From NCBI RefSeq assembly GCF_000026105.1, contig NC_008027.1, forward strand, positions 3,733,501-3,797,500: a DNA stretch of 64,000 bases, in the 5' to 3' direction. The notes under the pieces were generated by a model. That model was not told where the DNA came from and ran no database searches. It saw nothing but the letters and a program-made list of their open reading frames with translations. Shown here in pieces: positions 1 to 8,116 of this stretch. The translations under genes and the position numbers were made by a program. The DNA comes from Pseudomonas entomophila L48 (GTDB lineage: Bacteria; Pseudomonadota; Gammaproteobacteria; Pseudomonadales; Pseudomonadaceae). How positions within the stretch are numbered: position 1 is the stretch's first letter; each line of letters opens with the position of its first letter.

Positions 1-271
1 GCGCGACCCGGGCGGCGCCCTGCCGATCCGCCTGGCCGCCGATGCCCGCGCCCGGCGCCAGGGCGAACTCGACGCCGGCCTGCACGGCAAGGGCGACAAC
101 GTCGGGCAGATGATCGACCTCAACTACTACTGGAAAATGTTCCCGGTTGCCCTCGACGGCAAGCACCTGGATATCAACACCCTGGTCAGCGCCAGCTACC
201 TCAACGCAGGCAGCGCGCTGGACACCGGCGACGACTACCAGCTGAGCGTCGGCTTGGTGATCAGCTACTGA
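1..271 (+). CDS. Outer-membrane beta-barrel porin, 3' end only (AlgE-like by position)
   Basis: The reading frame is open from the window edge (first full codon at base 2) to a TGA at 269-271, giving about 89 C-terminal residues. The segment alternates polar and hydrophobic residues as in beta strands and ends in an aromatic residue (VISY), the usual C-terminal signal for outer-membrane barrel insertion. It lies 12 bases upstream of an AlgI-like gene in the same direction, where an alginate-type cluster would carry the AlgE export porin. The AlgE-like label rests mainly on this context, because the visible piece is too short to identify by sequence. Confidence 0.6.
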   Translation, partial: RDPGGALPIRLAADARARRQGELDAGLHGKGDNVGQMIDLNYYWKMFPVALDGKHLDINTLVSASYLNAGSALDTGDDYQLSVGLVISY

Positions 272-283
272 GGACGGGCCGCC

Positions 284-1711
284 ATGATCTTCGCTTCCAA
301 CGTGTTCCTGTTCCTCTACCTGCCCCTGTTCCTGGCCATCTACTACCTGGCCCGGCCGCGGTGGCGCTCGCTGGTGATCGTGGCCGCCAGCTACATTTTC
401 TACGCCTGGTGGCGCCCGGACTTCCTGCTGCTGTTCGTCGCCATCACCGCCTGGAACTACGGCTTCGGCCTGGGCATCAAGGCGCGCCTGGACAGCGCTG
501 ACAAACGCGGGGCCTTGCGCCTGCTGTGGCTTGGCGTGGCCGGCAACCTGGCCACGCTCGGCTACTTCAAGTACGCCAATTTCGGCGCCGAGGTGCTGGC
601 CCTGCTGCTGGCGCCGCTGGGCATCAATACCTGGACCCTGGAGCACATCTTCCTGCCGCTGGGCATATCGTTCTACGTATTCCATGCCCTGAGCTACATC
701 GTCGACATCTACCGCAAGGATGCCACGCCGACCCGCAGCTTCATCGACTTCGCCGCCTTCGTCGCGCTGTTCCCGCACCTGGTGGCGGGGCCCATCCTGC
801 GCTACAGCCAATTGGCGCCGCAGCTGCGCCAGCGCAGTCACTCCATGGAGCTGTTCTCCCTGGGCGTGTGCCGCTTCATGCTCGGTTTCATCATGAAGGT
901 GCTGATCGCCGACCGCCTGGCGCCGATCAACGCGCTGTTCGTCGGCGAAGGCACACTGCAATTCAGCGATGCCTGGTTCGGCCTGGTGGTGTCGACGTTG
1001 CAGTTGTACTTCGATTTCGCCGGCTACAGCCACATGGCCTTGGGCCTGGCGCTGATGATGGGCTTTCGCTTCCCGGAAAACTTCAACCAGCCCTATGTCT
1101 CGCAGAGCATCACCGAGTTCTGGTCGCGCTGGCACATGACCCTGGCACATTTCCTGCGCGACTACGTGTACTTGCCACTGGTGCGCAAGCGCGTGGCCGG
1201 CGCCCTGCCGGCGCTGGTCTGGACCATGTTGCTATCCGGGCTGTGGCACGGCGCGAGCTTCGCCTTCATCTGCTGGGGGCTGTTCTTCGGGGTGGGGATG
1301 GTGCTGGAGCGCACGTTCGGCCTGGCCACCAAGCTCAACACGCCCTACCGCCTGGGGCGCAACCTGCGCACGGCGCTGCTGATCACCTTCAGCATGCCGC
1401 TGTTCTTCACCATGGACCTGCGCCACAGCCTCGCCATCTACCAGGCGCTGCTGGGCTTCAACGGCCTAGGTTCGCTGGAGCTCTACGTACTGGGGGCCTC
1501 GAAGATGGCCATGAGTTTCGCCGTGGTGGCGCTGGCGTGGCTGGTGCTGGCGGGGATCAACAACGTGCGGTTCTACGCCGGCAACCAGGACGGCTACTTC
1601 ATGCGCCATGTGGGTGTGCTGCACAGCCTGTTGCTGTGGGGCGGCTTCCTGCTGGCGCTGAGCAGCCTGGCGGCCAGTTCGTTCTCGCCGTTCCTGTATT
1701 TCCAGTTCTAG
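284..1711 (+). CDS. AlgI-like membrane-bound O-acetyltransferase (MBOAT family)
   Basis: This 475-residue polytopic inner-membrane protein belongs to the MBOAT family. AlgI-type members pass acetyl groups across the inner membrane to periplasmic acetyltransferases that decorate an exopolysaccharide. It carries the family signatures FWSRWHMTL (around residue 280) and SGLWHGASF with the essential His at residue 322, the position I recall for the essential His of P. aeruginosa AlgI. Hydrophobic segments run through the whole chain, and the length is close to that of AlgI. The ATG at 284 follows an AGGA-type ribosome site after the porin stop. Downstream genes encode the AlgJ, AlgF and AlgX partners, so it is part of a polymer acetylation machine. 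WssH of acetylated cellulose is a relative, but the lyase and epimerase neighbours favour a uronate polymer. Confidence 0.93.
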   Translation: MIFASNVFLFLYLPLFLAIYYLARPRWRSLVIVAASYIFYAWWRPDFLLLFVAITAWNYGFGLGIKARLDSADKRGALRLLWLGVAGNLATLGYFKYANFGAEVLALLLAPLGINTWTLEHIFLPLGISFYVFHALSYIVDIYRKDATPTRSFIDFAAFVALFPHLVAGPILRYSQLAPQLRQRSHSMELFSLGVCRFMLGFIMKVLIADRLAPINALFVGEGTLQFSDAWFGLVVSTLQLYFDFAGYSHMALGLALMMGFRFPENFNQPYVSQSITEFWSRWHMTLAHFLRDYVYLPLVRKRVAGALPALVWTMLLSGLWHGASFAFICWGLFFGVGMVLERTFGLATKLNTPYRLGRNLRTALLITFSMPLFFTMDLRHSLAIYQALLGFNGLGSLELYVLGASKMAMSFAVVALAWLVLAGINNVRFYAGNQDGYFMRHVGVLHSLLLWGGFLLALSSLAASSFSPFLYFQF

Positions 1712-1769
1712 GAGATCCCTGCTGGGGTGCGTCGATCAACGAATCAACTTTATGTTCTGTGGGAATCAC

Positions 1770-2864
1770 ATGTACCCAGTGATGAAATCGGCCAGCAAGG
1801 CCAACGGTGTGCTCTTCGCCCTGGTGCTGGCGGCGATGTTCGTCTATTCGCTGCCCCCTGTGGTGAGCTTCGCCCGCAACCAGACCGACGCCTGGAACCT
1901 ATTCGTCGACGGCAAGCTGTTGCGCACGTTCGAACAGGCCTACGACAAGCGCTTCTTCCTGCGCGATCCGTCGATCGGGCTATGGGCAGACGCCCAGTTC
2001 CAACTGTTCGGCGAGGGCACCCAGGGCGTGGTGCTGGGCAAGCACGGCTGGCTCTACACCGGCCAGGAATACCGCGTGCCCAACGACCTGGACGCCAACC
2101 TGGCCAGCCAACTGCAACAGATCACCCAGGTCGCCCAGCGCTTGGCCAGCCATGGCAAGCACCTGGTGCTGCTGCCGCTGCCAATGAAGCTGGACATCTA
2201 TGCCCAGCACGCCCAGCGCGCCTTCGACCCGAGGGTATCCAGCCTCTACGCACGCTTCGTCACTGACCTGCAGGCCCGGCAGCTGGATGTGGTGGCGCTG
2301 CGCGAGGCCTACCTGCGCAACCTGTCCGGGCCAGCGCTGTTCCTCAAGTCCGACACCCACTGGAGCCCGGACGGCGCGCGCCTGTCCGCCTACGAGCTGG
2401 CCCGCCAGCGCCCGCAATTGCTGGGTGACCAGGTGTATGTGTCGCACAAGACCGGCGAGAAACAGGTCAAGGGCGACCTGATGAACTACCTGCAGTTCGA
2501 CCATGCGCGCCTGGCGCCGCAGTTCGGCCCCAGCCTGATCGAGCTGTACGAGACCCTCAAGGCCGAGCAGACCAGTGACGAACTGTTCGCCGAGCAGACC
2601 CAGAGCCTGCTGTTGGTGGGCACCAGCTACAGCAAGATCGACGACTGGAACTTCGTCGGCTTCCTCAAGGAAGCACTCAACCGCGACCTGCTGTCCGTCG
2701 CCGTGGAGGCCCGCGGGCCGTTCGAGGCGATGAACCAGTTCCTGGCCAGCGACCAGTTGCAAGACCCACGGATCGACACGGTGATCTGGGAGTTTCCCCT
2801 GCGCACCCTGCTCGCGCACCGCCCCGACACAACCCGTCATACCGCCCAACCCGGGCATTTCTGA
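1770..2864 (+). CDS. AlgJ-like periplasmic SGNH O-acetyltransferase
   Basis: About 364 residues with an uncleaved N-terminal membrane anchor (hydrophobic stretch about residues 9-27) and a periplasmic SGNH-hydrolase fold. The Asp-His part of the triad is in SDTHWSPDGA (D195, H197) and the Ser is in LVGTSYS (S286), as in AlgJ and AlgX. It would take acetyl groups exported by the AlgI-like protein and transfer them, directly or via the AlgX-like protein. The start is uncertain: ATGs at 1752, 1770 and 1782 are in frame. I chose 1770 because GGGA precedes it, although the best Shine-Dalgarno (AGGAG) sits right at the AlgI-like stop, about 55 bases upstream. Confidence 0.88.
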   Translation: MYPVMKSASKANGVLFALVLAAMFVYSLPPVVSFARNQTDAWNLFVDGKLLRTFEQAYDKRFFLRDPSIGLWADAQFQLFGEGTQGVVLGKHGWLYTGQEYRVPNDLDANLASQLQQITQVAQRLASHGKHLVLLPLPMKLDIYAQHAQRAFDPRVSSLYARFVTDLQARQLDVVALREAYLRNLSGPALFLKSDTHWSPDGARLSAYELARQRPQLLGDQVYVSHKTGEKQVKGDLMNYLQFDHARLAPQFGPSLIELYETLKAEQTSDELFAEQTQSLLLVGTSYSKIDDWNFVGFLKEALNRDLLSVAVEARGPFEAMNQFLASDQLQDPRIDTVIWEFPLRTLLAHRPDTTRHTAQPGHF

Positions 2865-2879
2865 CGTTCAAAGGAGCAC

Positions 2880-3512
2880 TTGATGAAGCCTTCACCCCTG
2901 TTCACCGCCGTCGCCCTGATTGCTGCCAGCCACACCACCCTGGCCGCCGAAGGCAACGCCGATCTGTATGACGCCGTGGCACCGGCCGACTCGGCGTTCG
3001 TGCGCGTGCTCAACCTGTCCGACGCCAACATCGAGGTGACCCTCAGCGGCAAGGTCAACCCACAGAAGGTCGCCCCAGGGCAGCTCGGGGGTTACCGCTT
3101 CGTGCCGGCGGGCGCGCACAAGATCGGCGTCGGCGCCAACGCCATCGAGCCGACCCTGGCGGCCAACGCCGCCAGCACCGTGGTGTACGACGGCAAGCAG
3201 TTGAACCTGATCGCCGACCAGTACGTCAACGAACCGAAAAAGGCCCAGGTGGCCTTCTACAACCTGACCCCGGCCCAGGCCACGCTGCGCACCGCCGATG
3301 GCAAGCATGAGGTGGTCAAGGCCCTGGCCAACGGCCAGACCGGCGCTCGCATGGTCAACGAGATCAAGATCGACTTCGCCGCCTATGTGAATGACCAGGA
3401 GGTGGCCAGCTTCGACGAGCTGTTCCTGAAGAAAGGCCGCTCTTACAGCTATGTGCTGCTGCCTGGCAACCGCAGCTTGAGCCTGGCAAACAGTATCGAC
3501 CCGACCGAGTGA
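2880..3512 (+). CDS. AlgF-like exopolysaccharide acetylation adaptor
   Basis: A 210-residue periplasmic protein with a Sec signal peptide (cleavage expected near HTTLAAEG) and a body of beta-rich sequence, similar in length and pattern to AlgF (about 216 residues). Recognisable AlgF features are LYDAVAPADSAFVRVLN near the mature N-terminus, a central KVAPGQLGGY stretch and a C-terminal half that looks like a second beta domain. AlgF has no known enzymatic motif and acts as an adaptor between AlgJ and AlgX during O-acetylation. The gene follows the AlgJ-like gene after 15 bases with an AAGGAG site and precedes the AlgX-like gene, so the acetylation genes are co-transcribed. Confidence 0.9.
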   Translation: MMKPSPLFTAVALIAASHTTLAAEGNADLYDAVAPADSAFVRVLNLSDANIEVTLSGKVNPQKVAPGQLGGYRFVPAGAHKIGVGANAIEPTLAANAASTVVYDGKQLNLIADQYVNEPKKAQVAFYNLTPAQATLRTADGKHEVVKALANGQTGARMVNEIKIDFAAYVNDQEVASFDELFLKKGRSYSYVLLPGNRSLSLANSIDPTE

Positions 3513-3542
3513 CGCAACGCCGAACGCAAGGATGACTGGCCC

Positions 3543-4937
3543 ATGAACACCCTCCTCCCCCTCGGCCTGGCGGCCACCCTCGCGCTGCTCAGCCTGCCGG
3601 GCCAGGCCGCCGAACCCGCCACGCCCGGCTGTGAGAACCTGCGCTGCATGGCCTGCCCGGCCCTGGCCGAACCGCAGCACTATGCCGAAGGGCGCATGAA
3701 GCTGATGCGCCAGATCGTCCCCGGCAAGGCGCGCTGGCTGTTCCGCTCGATGGTCGACCTGACCAACGATTTCGGCATCCCCGCGCCCATGCGCCCGGAG
3801 TTCGCCCGGTTGATGGCCACGTTTCACCGCCAGGGCATCCAGGTGGCCATGGCTATCCAGCCGACCCGTGGCCTGATGCACCGCGACAAGCTCCAACCCG
3901 ATCATTTGCACGGCTTCGACTACGACCGCGCCAGCCGCAACCTTGACGCCTATCTGGGGCAACTGCGCCAGGGCGGCGCGGTGGTGGCGCCAATGATGCA
4001 GCTGGTGCGCCAGCCGCCCAAGGGCGAGTATTTCTTCCGCCGCGACCACCACTGGACCCCAGCCGGCGCCGAAGCCACGGCCAGGTTGATGGCCGAGGAG
4101 ATCCGTCGCCAACCGTTCTATGCTGGCCTGACGAAAAAGCAGTACCACACCGAGCCCGGGGTGATGGTGCCCAAGGATGGCACGCTGAACCTGGCCTTGA
4201 GCTACATCTGCGGCAACAACTACGGTTTCCAGTACGTGCGCGGCTACCAGACCGTGCCGGTGGCCAACGACAGCGAGGCCCTGTTCGACGACGCACCCGA
4301 CCCCGAGGTGATCCTGGTCGGCGACAGCAACGCCGCGGCCCGTGAGGACGAGAGCAAGCAGTTCAACTTCGACGGCTACCTGAAGCAGTACCTGGAGGTG
4401 GATATCCTCAACTACGCCCTGCCCGGCGTGGGCGAGGACGGCTCGCTGCTGGAGTACCTGCTGTCTGCCGACTACAAGCCCGCGGCGCCGCCCAAGTTGA
4501 TCATCTGGGAACTGCCGGCCAACTACCGGCTGGATTCACCCTTGATGTACCGCCAACTGGTGCCGGCGATACAAGGGGGCTGCAAGGCGTCGCAAGCCGT
4601 GCTGGCCACCAAGCTGCAACGCCCGGCGCTGACGGTCGGCGAACGTATCGAGCTGTTGAGCAATGCCGGCAGTGCACGCCAGGCCCTGTCCAACGGCTTC
4701 CTCGATATCCGCCTGAGCGACAGGAACGTCAAGGACTTCTACCTCATCGTCTATTACGACAACGGCGCCCGCGACAAGGTGTGGTTCCGCCGTGAGGCGG
4801 CGGTGAGCGGTGGCCAGTATTACCTGGAGCTGAGCAAGGCACCTGAGTTCGCCGGCGCCAACCTGCTCTCGGTGTTTCTCGAGCCGACCAAGGCCGGCAC
4901 CGCCGCTACCGAAGTGGAGACGCGGCTATGTCTGTGA
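3543..4937 (+). CDS. AlgX-like periplasmic exopolysaccharide O-acetyltransferase
   Basis: 464 residues with a Sec signal peptide ending near GQAAEP. The N-terminal SGNH domain has DHHWTPAGA (D168, H170) and VGDSNAAA with nucleophile S262, matching the AlgX triad spacing. The roughly 120-residue C-terminal part corresponds to the carbohydrate-binding module of AlgX. Cys pairs near the N-terminus (CENLRCMACP) are typical of AlgX. AlgX is the enzyme that finally acetylates mannuronate units in P. aeruginosa alginate, so this cluster probably makes an acetylated uronic acid polymer. Its last codons overlap the start of the AlgL-like gene (ATG at 4928, stop at 4935-4937), which shows translational coupling. 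Confidence 0.92.
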   Translation: MNTLLPLGLAATLALLSLPGQAAEPATPGCENLRCMACPALAEPQHYAEGRMKLMRQIVPGKARWLFRSMVDLTNDFGIPAPMRPEFARLMATFHRQGIQVAMAIQPTRGLMHRDKLQPDHLHGFDYDRASRNLDAYLGQLRQGGAVVAPMMQLVRQPPKGEYFFRRDHHWTPAGAEATARLMAEEIRRQPFYAGLTKKQYHTEPGVMVPKDGTLNLALSYICGNNYGFQYVRGYQTVPVANDSEALFDDAPDPEVILVGDSNAAAREDESKQFNFDGYLKQYLEVDILNYALPGVGEDGSLLEYLLSADYKPAAPPKLIIWELPANYRLDSPLMYRQLVPAIQGGCKASQAVLATKLQRPALTVGERIELLSNAGSARQALSNGFLDIRLSDRNVKDFYLIVYYDNGARDKVWFRREAAVSGGQYYLELSKAPEFAGANLLSVFLEPTKAGTAATEVETRLCL

Positions 4938-6139
4938 TCGGAAGCGTTGGGGCTGCTTTGCAGCCCATCGCCGGCAAGCCGGCTCCTACAAGGGATCGCA
5001 CACCTGGGGTAGGAGCCGGCTTGCCGGCGATGGGCCGCAAAGCGGCCCCAGGCCTTTCAACCCTGATCATGCTGGCCTTGCTGCTCCCCCAAGCCCAAGC
5101 GGCCCAACCGATCTGGCCCCCTCGCGCCACGCCGCAATCGACCATGATCGCCGACTACCGCACCCTGCCCTGCCCGAAGGAGCCCCCACCGCCCTACACC
5201 GGCAGCCTGCAACTGCAAAGCAAGTACGACCCGCGTGACGCCAGCAAATCCACCCTGCGCGCCAGCCCCGACACCGACAGCGAACGCATCGCCGGGCAGA
5301 TCAAGCCGTTCATCGCCGGCCTGGTCCAGGCCGGCAAACGCTTCCAGCAGGCAAAGAAGCCCAAGCAAGCCAACCTCGCCCTGGCCTGCCAGGCCCAGTG
5401 GCTGGAGCACTGGGCCAAGGCCGGCGCCCTGCTCGCACCGGACGCCAGCAACACCGGCATGGCCGCGCGCAAATGGGCATTGGCCGCCATGGCCGGCAGC
5501 GTGTTGCTCACCCAGGCCGCCGCCGATGGCAAGGTACGGCTGAGCGCCACGCAGCAGCAATGGTTCACCCTGCTCGGCGAACAGGTGATTCGTGAATACG
5601 ATCCACGGCGAACCTCCACCACCGTGTACTTCAACAATCACGACTACTGGGCCGCGTGGGCGGTGGCCGCCACCGGCATGCTGGTGGGCCGTGATGATTT
5701 CATCCGCTGGGCCGACGGCAACCTGCGCCGGGGCCTGGCCCAGGCCGTGCGCCGTGGCGACTATGCCTACCTGCCGCTTGAAGTGGCGCGCAGCAAGCTG
5801 GCCGCCAACTACAGCCAGTACGCCCTGGTGCCCCTGGTGCTGCTCAGCGAATCGGCCCGCGTCAACGGCCTGGCCTGGAGCGACGACGACCAGCAGACCC
5901 TGGACCGCCTGGCCCGTTTCGCCGCCCGCAGCGTGCTCGAACCGGACACCCTGCCCGAGCTCAAGGGCAAGCACCAAGCCAGGGTCGCCCCCTACAAGCT
6001 GGCCTGGCTGATTCCCTTCCTCGCCCGAGCGCCCGGCCATCGCCTGGCCCGCCAGTTGTACGACGAAGAAGATGGCGAGGTGGACAACTACAGCCAGATC
6101 GGCGGCCCGCTGAAGCCGGCCTATTCCAACCTGCCTTGA
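4928..6139 (+). CDS. AlgL-like polysaccharide (alginate) lyase with REP-derived N-terminal extension
   Basis: 403 residues of the AlgL alginate lyase family (PL5-like alpha barrel), a periplasmic enzyme that clears misrouted polymer during export. Family signatures are YTGSLQLQSKYD near the N-terminus, the catalytic NNHDYWAAWAV (N237, H238) and a conserved Tyr at 298. The Arg seven residues before that Tyr in P. aeruginosa AlgL is Leu291 here by my alignment from memory. The N-terminus is odd: residues about 8-41 are translated from a REP inverted repeat (4949-5049), and only then comes the signal-peptide core LIMLALLLPQAQAAQ (46-60). The start at 4928 overlaps the AlgX-like stop; a later ATG at 5069 has no ribosome site. 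The 3' end abuts the AlgG-like gene. Confidence 0.87.
   Translation: MSVIGSVGAALQPIAGKPAPTRDRTPGVGAGLPAMGRKAAPGLSTLIMLALLLPQAQAAQPIWPPRATPQSTMIADYRTLPCPKEPPPPYTGSLQLQSKYDPRDASKSTLRASPDTDSERIAGQIKPFIAGLVQAGKRFQQAKKPKQANLALACQAQWLEHWAKAGALLAPDASNTGMAARKWALAAMAGSVLLTQAAADGKVRLSATQQQWFTLLGEQVIREYDPRRTSTTVYFNNHDYWAAWAVAATGMLVGRDDFIRWADGNLRRGLAQAVRRGDYAYLPLEVARSKLAANYSQYALVPLVLLSESARVNGLAWSDDDQQTLDRLARFAARSVLEPDTLPELKGKHQARVAPYKLAWLIPFLARAPGHRLARQLYDEEDGEVDNYSQIGGPLKPAYSNLP
4949..5049. repeat. REP inverted pair inside the AlgL-like coding start
   Basis: Two head-to-head REP units (core TCGCCGGCAAGCCGGCTCCTAC and its complement) with extended outer arms, ggggctgctttgcagccca at the left and its near-perfect complement at the right. 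The pair lies wholly inside a coding frame and is translated in frame into residues about 8-41 of the lyase. All other complete REP pairs in the window lie between genes or at gene ends. Confidence 0.9.
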
Positions 6140-6153
6140 ACAAGGATGCTCCC

Positions 6154-7647
6154 ATGGCCCCCCTTACCCGCCTTTACTGCCTGGCCGCCCTGCTGCTGGC
6201 AAGCACCGTCCAGGCTGCGCCCGTCATCGAAACCCTGTCTCTGGAGCAACACCAACGACAACTGACTGAGCTGCGTCAGCAAGCGCACCAGGCCGTGGCC
6301 TTCGAACAGGCCACCCGCCCACAACCACCAGGCCGCGCCAGCGTCACCCTGCAACCAATGTTCTCGTCCCAGGCCGGCAGCTGGCCGTTCGAGCCCTTCG
6401 TCAACAACGGCCTGTTCCGCGCCATCGCCGGCTACCAGGCACACCATCCGCAGGCCGTGATGCTGCGAGGGGGCAGCATCACCCTGGCGCAACTGCATGA
6501 TGCGCTGAACGATGCCCGTATCCTCAAGCGCTATAAAGATGGCTACCTGTTGAGTTATCCGCTGATGATCGGGCCAGATGCCGGCCTGGTGCTGGAGGAC
6601 ACGCACCTCTACCTTTACACCGTCTCCGGCACCGCCCTGATCAACCAGGGCTGGCTGGGCTTGAACCACTCGACAGTGGAAAGCATGGCCGGCGACAAGC
6701 CAAGTAACACCGACCGCGCCTGGCGGCCGTTCGTAATGGCCTGGGCCGGCAGCCACACCCAAGTGGTCGACTCTACGCTCAGGCGCCTGGGCTACAACGC
6801 CAACCTGTCCCGTGGTTTGAGCACTGCGCTCAGTACCCAGCAGCCGAGCACCACCCGCCCGGCCACGGTGTTGATCGAGAACAGCCAGTTCAACGAGCTG
6901 TCCAGCGCCGTTGAGCTGCAACACAGCCAGGCGACCATCACAGGTAGCCAGTTCGAGCACTCGCAGCAATACGCCATCGACGTCCGTGACAGCCAGCTGA
7001 GCCTGAGCGGTAACCAGTTGCGTGGCATCGCCAACAACAGCGGCGTGCGCCTGCGCGGGCAAACCCGGGCAAGCGTGCAGGACAACCTGATCCTCGGCGC
7101 CACCAAGGCGGCCATCGAAATCAGCGAGCAGCGCGGCGCCGTGCTGGTGGCCGGCAACCGCATCGGCGACAGCCGCGGCAATGGCATCCAATTGCGCAAC
7201 CTTGCGCCTACCCCGTCAGCCCCCTTGCTTATCGACGACAACCTGCTGGCCAGCAGCCAGGGTAGCGCGGTTGACGCCAGTGAAGTTGCGGCGTTCGCGC
7301 TGGTAGGCAACCGCATCGGCAATACCCAGGAGTACGCCGTCAGCCTGCGCAACGCCGCGCCGTTGCCAGGGCCGCTGCTGATCAGCGGCAATCGCCTGGG
7401 GCAGGTAGGCAAGGCGGTGATGCGGGTCGAGGGGGTTCGGGAGGTCGAGCTGGGGCGTAATACTTTCGATGGCAAGGCATTGCTGCAGAACCTGCTGATT
7501 GGCGACCTGCTGCCGTTGCAGGGGCAGGTGCTGGAGGCAACGGTGGCGCGAAGCCAGATTATCCGAGTGTGTCACTGTAGGAGCGGCTTCAGCCGCGATG
7601 CAGGCAACGCGGTGCTTGGCACCCGCTGCGCGGGTGATCGCGGCTGA
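6154..7647 (+). CDS. AlgG-like parallel beta-helix protein (mannuronan C5-epimerase homologue, catalytic motif lost)
   Basis: 497 residues: signal peptide ending VQAAPV, then a right-handed beta-helix of repeating N-x-hydrophobic strands. The alignment to AlgG is clear around RPFVMAWAGSHTQVVDSTLRRLGY and SQFNELSSAVEL. The catalytic AlgG motif DPHD should follow in the frame YGID; here it reads YAIDVRDS (D276-V-R-D279), so the catalytic His is absent. AlgG also has a structural role in the periplasmic export complex, so this may be a scaffold rather than an epimerase. ATG 6154 is chosen over an in-frame TTG at 6136 because AAGGA lies 7 bases before it. The last 23 residues are encoded by a REP unit, so the natural C-terminus was probably shorter. 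Confidence 0.83.
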   Translation: MAPLTRLYCLAALLLASTVQAAPVIETLSLEQHQRQLTELRQQAHQAVAFEQATRPQPPGRASVTLQPMFSSQAGSWPFEPFVNNGLFRAIAGYQAHHPQAVMLRGGSITLAQLHDALNDARILKRYKDGYLLSYPLMIGPDAGLVLEDTHLYLYTVSGTALINQGWLGLNHSTVESMAGDKPSNTDRAWRPFVMAWAGSHTQVVDSTLRRLGYNANLSRGLSTALSTQQPSTTRPATVLIENSQFNELSSAVELQHSQATITGSQFEHSQQYAIDVRDSQLSLSGNQLRGIANNSGVRLRGQTRASVQDNLILGATKAAIEISEQRGAVLVAGNRIGDSRGNGIQLRNLAPTPSAPLLIDDNLLASSQGSAVDASEVAAFALVGNRIGNTQEYAVSLRNAAPLPGPLLISGNRLGQVGKAVMRVEGVREVELGRNTFDGKALLQNLLIGDLLPLQGQVLEATVARSQIIRVCHCRSGFSRDAGNAVLGTRCAGDRG

Positions 7648-7660
7648 AGCCGCTCCTACA
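7577..7660. repeat. REP inverted pair (GCGGCTTCAGCCGC family) at the 3' end of the AlgG-like gene
   Basis: GTAGGAGCGGCTTCAGCCGCGAT at the left and its complement at the right, with an inner GCGGGTGATC block. The left unit and most of the spacer are read as the last residues of the AlgG-like frame (CRSGFSRDAG...), which stops at 7647. Confidence 0.9.
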
Positions 7661-7669
7661 AGGATCGCA

Positions 7670-8101
7670 TCAAGCCACCGGGCGCTGCATCCGCACAAAG
7701 CATTCGTCCATGCCCACCTCGACGAAACCCCGGCGCTGGTACAGGCGCCGCGCCGGGTTGCTGCTGAACACCGTCAAGCGCAGCAACGGCAAGCGCCGCT
7801 GCGCCGTCCAGCTGGCCAGGTGTTCCAGCACCCAGCCGCCGATACCCCGGCCACGATGTTCAGGCAGCAGGTGCAACTCGCGGATGTACAACGCCTGGCG
7901 GTCCTGGCTCAGGCTGCAGAAGCCCAGCACCTGGTCGTACTCGACCACCAGCCACTGCTCGCGCCAACCCCAGGCCTCGTCGAAGGCTTCCTCGATCCAT
8001 AGCAAGTCGAATTCGCGGTAGTACGGCAGCATGGCGCGGCGGGTCAGGTCACGGGCGAAGGTGCGGTGGCTATCGGTGGCGGGGATCAGTTGAAGGGGCA
8101 T
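7670..8101 (-). CDS. GNAT family N-acetyltransferase
   Basis: 143 residues with the GNAT fold. The acetyl-CoA pyrophosphate loop is RGRGIGGWVL, preceded by the beta4 strand ALYIRELHLLPEH, and the C-terminal block NPARRLYQRRGFVEVG is the classic motif B end. The substrate cannot be told from sequence. ATG at 8101 is preferred over a GTG four codons upstream, because the family core begins directly after MPLQLIPA. The gene lies convergent to the exopolysaccharide operon across a REP pair and has no obvious functional link to it. Confidence 0.88.
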   Translation of the reverse strand: MPLQLIPATDSHRTFARDLTRRAMLPYYREFDLLWIEEAFDEAWGWREQWLVVEYDQVLGFCSLSQDRQALYIRELHLLPEHRGRGIGGWVLEHLASWTAQRRLPLLRLTVFSSNPARRLYQRRGFVEVGMDECFVRMQRPVA

Positions 8102-8116
8102 TATCGAACACACAGG

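Noticed and set aside
2892..4148. 418-codon minus-strand frame across the AlgF- and AlgX-like genes
   Set aside because: Low-complexity Gly/Val/His/Gln composition and no ribosome site; plus-strand genes are certain.
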